Positions 60,783 through 64,000 of a stretch of 64,000 nt of DNA are shown here, piece by piece. The first letter of the stretch is position 1. Each line of letters opens with the position of its first letter. A model generated the notes under the pieces. The model was not told the origin of the DNA and searched no databases. It saw only the letters and a list, made by a program, of their open reading frames with translations. Source of the stretch: Sapria himalayana (Eukaryota > Streptophyta > Magnoliopsida > Malpighiales > Rafflesiaceae); NCBI GenBank assembly GCA_029783825.1, contig JAREIK010003007.1, positions 1,261,683 through 1,325,682 of the forward strand, given 5' to 3'. The position numbers and the translations under genes are program-made.

Positions 60783-63700
60783 ATATAGAGATCAATAGAT
60801 AGATAGATATATACACAAATAGATAGGTAGATAGATAAATAGAATGATAGATAGATAGGTAGATAAGTTGAGAGGTTAGATAGGTAGACCGGTAGATAGA
60901 TAAGCAGCTAGACAAGTAGATAGGTAGATAGGTATACATGTAGATAGATAAATAGATGATATATAGATAGATCAGTAGACAGATAGATAGTTAGACACGT
61001 ATATAGGTAGACAGAGAAATATAGACAACTAGATAGCTAGACAAGCAGACAAGCAGACGGGTAAATAGGTAGATAGCTAGATAGGTAGACAGATAGATAG
61101 ATATATTGATCAAAAAATAAATGAACAAATTGACAGTATAGTCAGATAAATAGATTGACAAATAGAAAAATACACAAATTGATATATAGATAGAAAGATA
61201 AATAAATAGATAGTAAATAGGCAGTCAAACAAATAGATAGATATATATATATATATATATATAAATTAGATCGATAAATATACAAATAGATAGATAGATA
61301 GATATATAGATAAAAAGGCAAAAAGATAGATAAATAGATCGATAGATATATAGATAGATATATAGATAAAAAGATTGATAGGTAGATGCGCAAGTTGACA
61401 GATCAATATATAACACATAGGCAGATAAACAAATAGAAAAATAAAAAGATAGGTAGATAGATAGTAAGACATATAGACAATTTGGACATATTGATAGATA
61501 GATAGATTTACAAATAGTCAAATAGGCAGATGACAAATAGAAAGATTGATAAACTGATAGATAGATAGACATATAGATAGGCAGACAGATTGATAGATTG
61601 ATATACATATAAATAGACATATAGATAGGCATACAGATTGATATATTGAAAGGTAGATAGTTAAATACATAGATTGTTAGATTCTTTAATAGACAAATAG
61701 ATAGATATACAGATAGACAAATAGACAGATAGTAGATGGATAAATAGATCGACAGATTAAAAGATAAAAAGATAAACAGATAGATAGAGAGATAGATAGA
61801 TAGACAGGTAGATATATAGATTGATTAATGAAAGTAAGATAGATAGAGAGATTGATTTATAAAAAACATATAGATAGATAGATATAAAATTAGTTAGATA
61901 TAAAGATATCATAATGATAGAAAGATTGATAGATAGACAGACACATAGATACATAGACATAAAGATCGAAGATAGATAAATAGATAGATAGACAAATAGA
62001 TAAATAGATAACTAGAAAGATAGATAGATATATAAATAGATAGACATATAGATAGCTAGCGAGATAGATAGACTAATAGATAGGTAGATAGGTAAAGGTA
62101 GATAGGTAATCTTGTAGATAGGTAGAAAGTTAGACAGGCAGAAAGGTTGTAGACAAGTAGATAGGTATACTAGTAGATAGATAGATAAATAGATATAGAT
62201 AGGAATATATAAATATATAGGCATATAATAAATAGATAGATAACCAAATAGATAGATAGACAGAGACACATTGATAGATAGATAAATATATATAATATAT
62301 ATATATATACAAATAGATAGATAGATAGACAGATAGTCAAAAAACATATAAACTGAAAGATGGATAGATAGATAGATATAGATAGATTGATTGATTGATG
62401 ACAGATAGTCAAATAGTCTGATTGATATAAATAAAGATAGACACAATGATAGATTGATAGTAAAAAATAGGTAAAATAAAGATAGACATATAGATAAATT
62501 GATAGATAGATAGATAGAGATATAGATAGATCGAAATATAAATAGATAGATAGACACTTAGAATGATAGAAATATAGATAGATAAAATGATTAACATATA
62601 TATAGATAATAGGTCAACAGCTAGATATATTGTAGATAAATATATAGCCAGATAGATAGATATATAGATCACCAGATATACCATTAGAGATTAATAGATA
62701 GATAATGATAGACAGACAGACAGATAGAAGATAGATTCATTGATTGACAAATAAATAATTACACCGATATATATTTATAGAAAAATTGATATATAGATAG
62801 ATAGATAGTAAAGTTGATAGATGTATAAATTGATATATAGAGAAATAAATGATAGAATTATAGATAGATAAATAAATAAACAAAATTTATAGATAGATAG
62901 ATAAATATACAAATAGATAGATAGAAATATAGACAAATAGATAAATAGATAGAGACATATATATAGATGGATGGATAGATAAAAAGATTGATAGATCATT
63001 AGATTGAGAGATTAATAGAAGAAAGATAGAAAAATTAATATTTATATTTAAAATAAATGTAGATTAAAAATAGAGAGCATGATAGATAAATAGAGAGAGA
63101 TATATAAATAAAAAGATAAATAGATAGATAGATAGATTGATTAATAGAAAAATAGATAAATAGTTAGATATATAGGTAGATAGATTAATTGATAGTTAGA
63201 TAGAAAGAAAGAAACTAGATAGATAGAAAGACAAATAAACAAATTATTAGATAGATATATAGATATGCAGATAAATAGATACACAAATAGACATATAGAC
63301 AGATAAACAAATAGATATATAGATATATAGTTAGATTAATATATATATATATATATATATACAGACATATAGATAGATAGATAGATACACAGATATATAG
63401 AATGATGGATAAATAGATAGACTACATATAGAGAGATTGATAGATAGTATAAATAGATAGACAGCTAGATAATATACAGATAGATAGATAGATATATAGA
63501 CAACTAGAAAGATAGAAAGATAAACAAATAGATAGATAGAGTTATAGATAGATTAACAGATTGAAAGATATACAAATAAATAATTTGATATATGGACAGT
63601 TATATAAATAGATAGGTACAAAAATGGGCATATAGACAGATAGATAGTTAGTCATATAGACAAATAGATAGACAAATAGATAGATAGATAAATAGCTAGA

Positions 63701-63961
63701 TAGATAGATAGACAGATAGATTTATAGATAGATATACAGATAGTCATATAGATAGATTGATTGATAAATAGAGAGTTAAACAGATAAATAATAGATAGAT
63801 TGATTGACAAATTGACAAATTGATAGATAGACAGATATCTAAATAGATAGAATGATAGATTGATTGATATTTAGTCAGATAGACAGATTGATAGTTGAAA
63901 ACATAGACAAAATGATAAATAGATAGACATATAAATAGGTAGATATAATAATATATAATAT

Positions 63962-64000
<39 letters not shown>
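58325..64000 (+). repeat. Imperfect (GATA)n array to end of window
   Basis: Continues to the right edge. It includes (TA)n blocks at 58,590-58,602, 60,750-60,780, 61,240-61,262, 62,286-62,310, 63,340-63,361 and 63,945-64,000, and GGTAGATAGGTA-rich variant blocks at 60,850-61,100 and 62,070-62,180. The minus-strand YLSI frames are artefacts. No gene seen. Confidence 0.95.

Noticed and set aside
53886..64000. Many 60-215-codon open frames with Tyr-Leu-Ser-Ile repeats (also at 5,552-6,799, 15,059-16,910, 40,095-42,528)
   Set aside because: The TCTA strand of a GATA array contains no stop codon in any frame, so long frames appear by arithmetic alone. They overlap in all three frames and have no start context or conserved domain.

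Overview
The window is plant nuclear DNA, very AT-rich and built almost entirely from transposable elements and simple repeats. The plant call rests on many En/Spm (CACTA) transposase remnants, Ac-like hAT ends, and pieces of two recognisable host genes: an RNA cytidine acetyltransferase (NAT10/Kre33) and a BBR/BPC GAGA-binding factor. No intact host gene, rRNA, tRNA or CRISPR array is visible. A flowering plant is likely; a narrower clade cannot be called.

Layout. (1) 1-5,572: a CACTA element of 'family 1' (GGTCGGTAATT-type subterminal repeats). Its decayed TNP2 gene is on the minus strand and runs off the left edge; the right end is cut off by a GATA array. (2) 5,573-6,815: GATA-strand tetranucleotide array. 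(3) 6,816-12,590: mixed DNA with a CACA minisatellite, a 20-bp TTCATTCTAGGCTAGC minisatellite interrupted by a small hAT-like element, microsatellites, and a candidate first exon with TATA box at 12,354-12,495. (4) 12,590-14,954: one arm of a 'family 2' CACTA foldback element (AGCTAGGGAA-type subterminal repeats). (5) 15,035-17,298: GATA array with a 271-bp higher-order repeat. (6) 17,299-39,120: a 22-kb palindromic CACTA composite in which both outer ends are the 3' end of a family 2 element; a second foldback CACTA element (26,064-30,942) sits near its centre. (7) 39,121-42,482: TATC-strand array interrupted by an hAT 5' end with promoter. (8) 42,483-48,250: a complete-ended, internally deleted family 1 CACTA element with a perfect 3-bp target duplication (ATC). 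(9) 48,385-53,690: another family 2 CACTA 3' half. (10) 53,886-64,000: GATA array, broken only by a 1-kb retroposon with 15-16 bp target duplications.

How the pieces work together. Each CACTA unit once carried two genes: a TNP2/TnpD-type transposase (transposase-associated, TNP2, DUF4218 and DUF4216 regions) and a second TnpA-like gene (Transposase_24 region plus C-terminal coiled coil). All copies are pseudogenes with stops and frameshifts. The family 2 elements also contain a repeated cassette: a roughly 300-bp conserved stem, then a palindromic ATATGTACATATATAC tract, then a cargo slot. In one copy the slots hold genomic pieces of NAT10 and BBR/BPC; in another they hold GC-rich (GCN)n islands. 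This gene-capturing cassette array, the double-3'-ended palindrome, and the switches in strand of the GATA/TATC arrays at CACTA elements are the most notable features.

The many long YLSI-repeat open reading frames are a by-product of the TCTA strand having no stop codons and are not annotated as genes.
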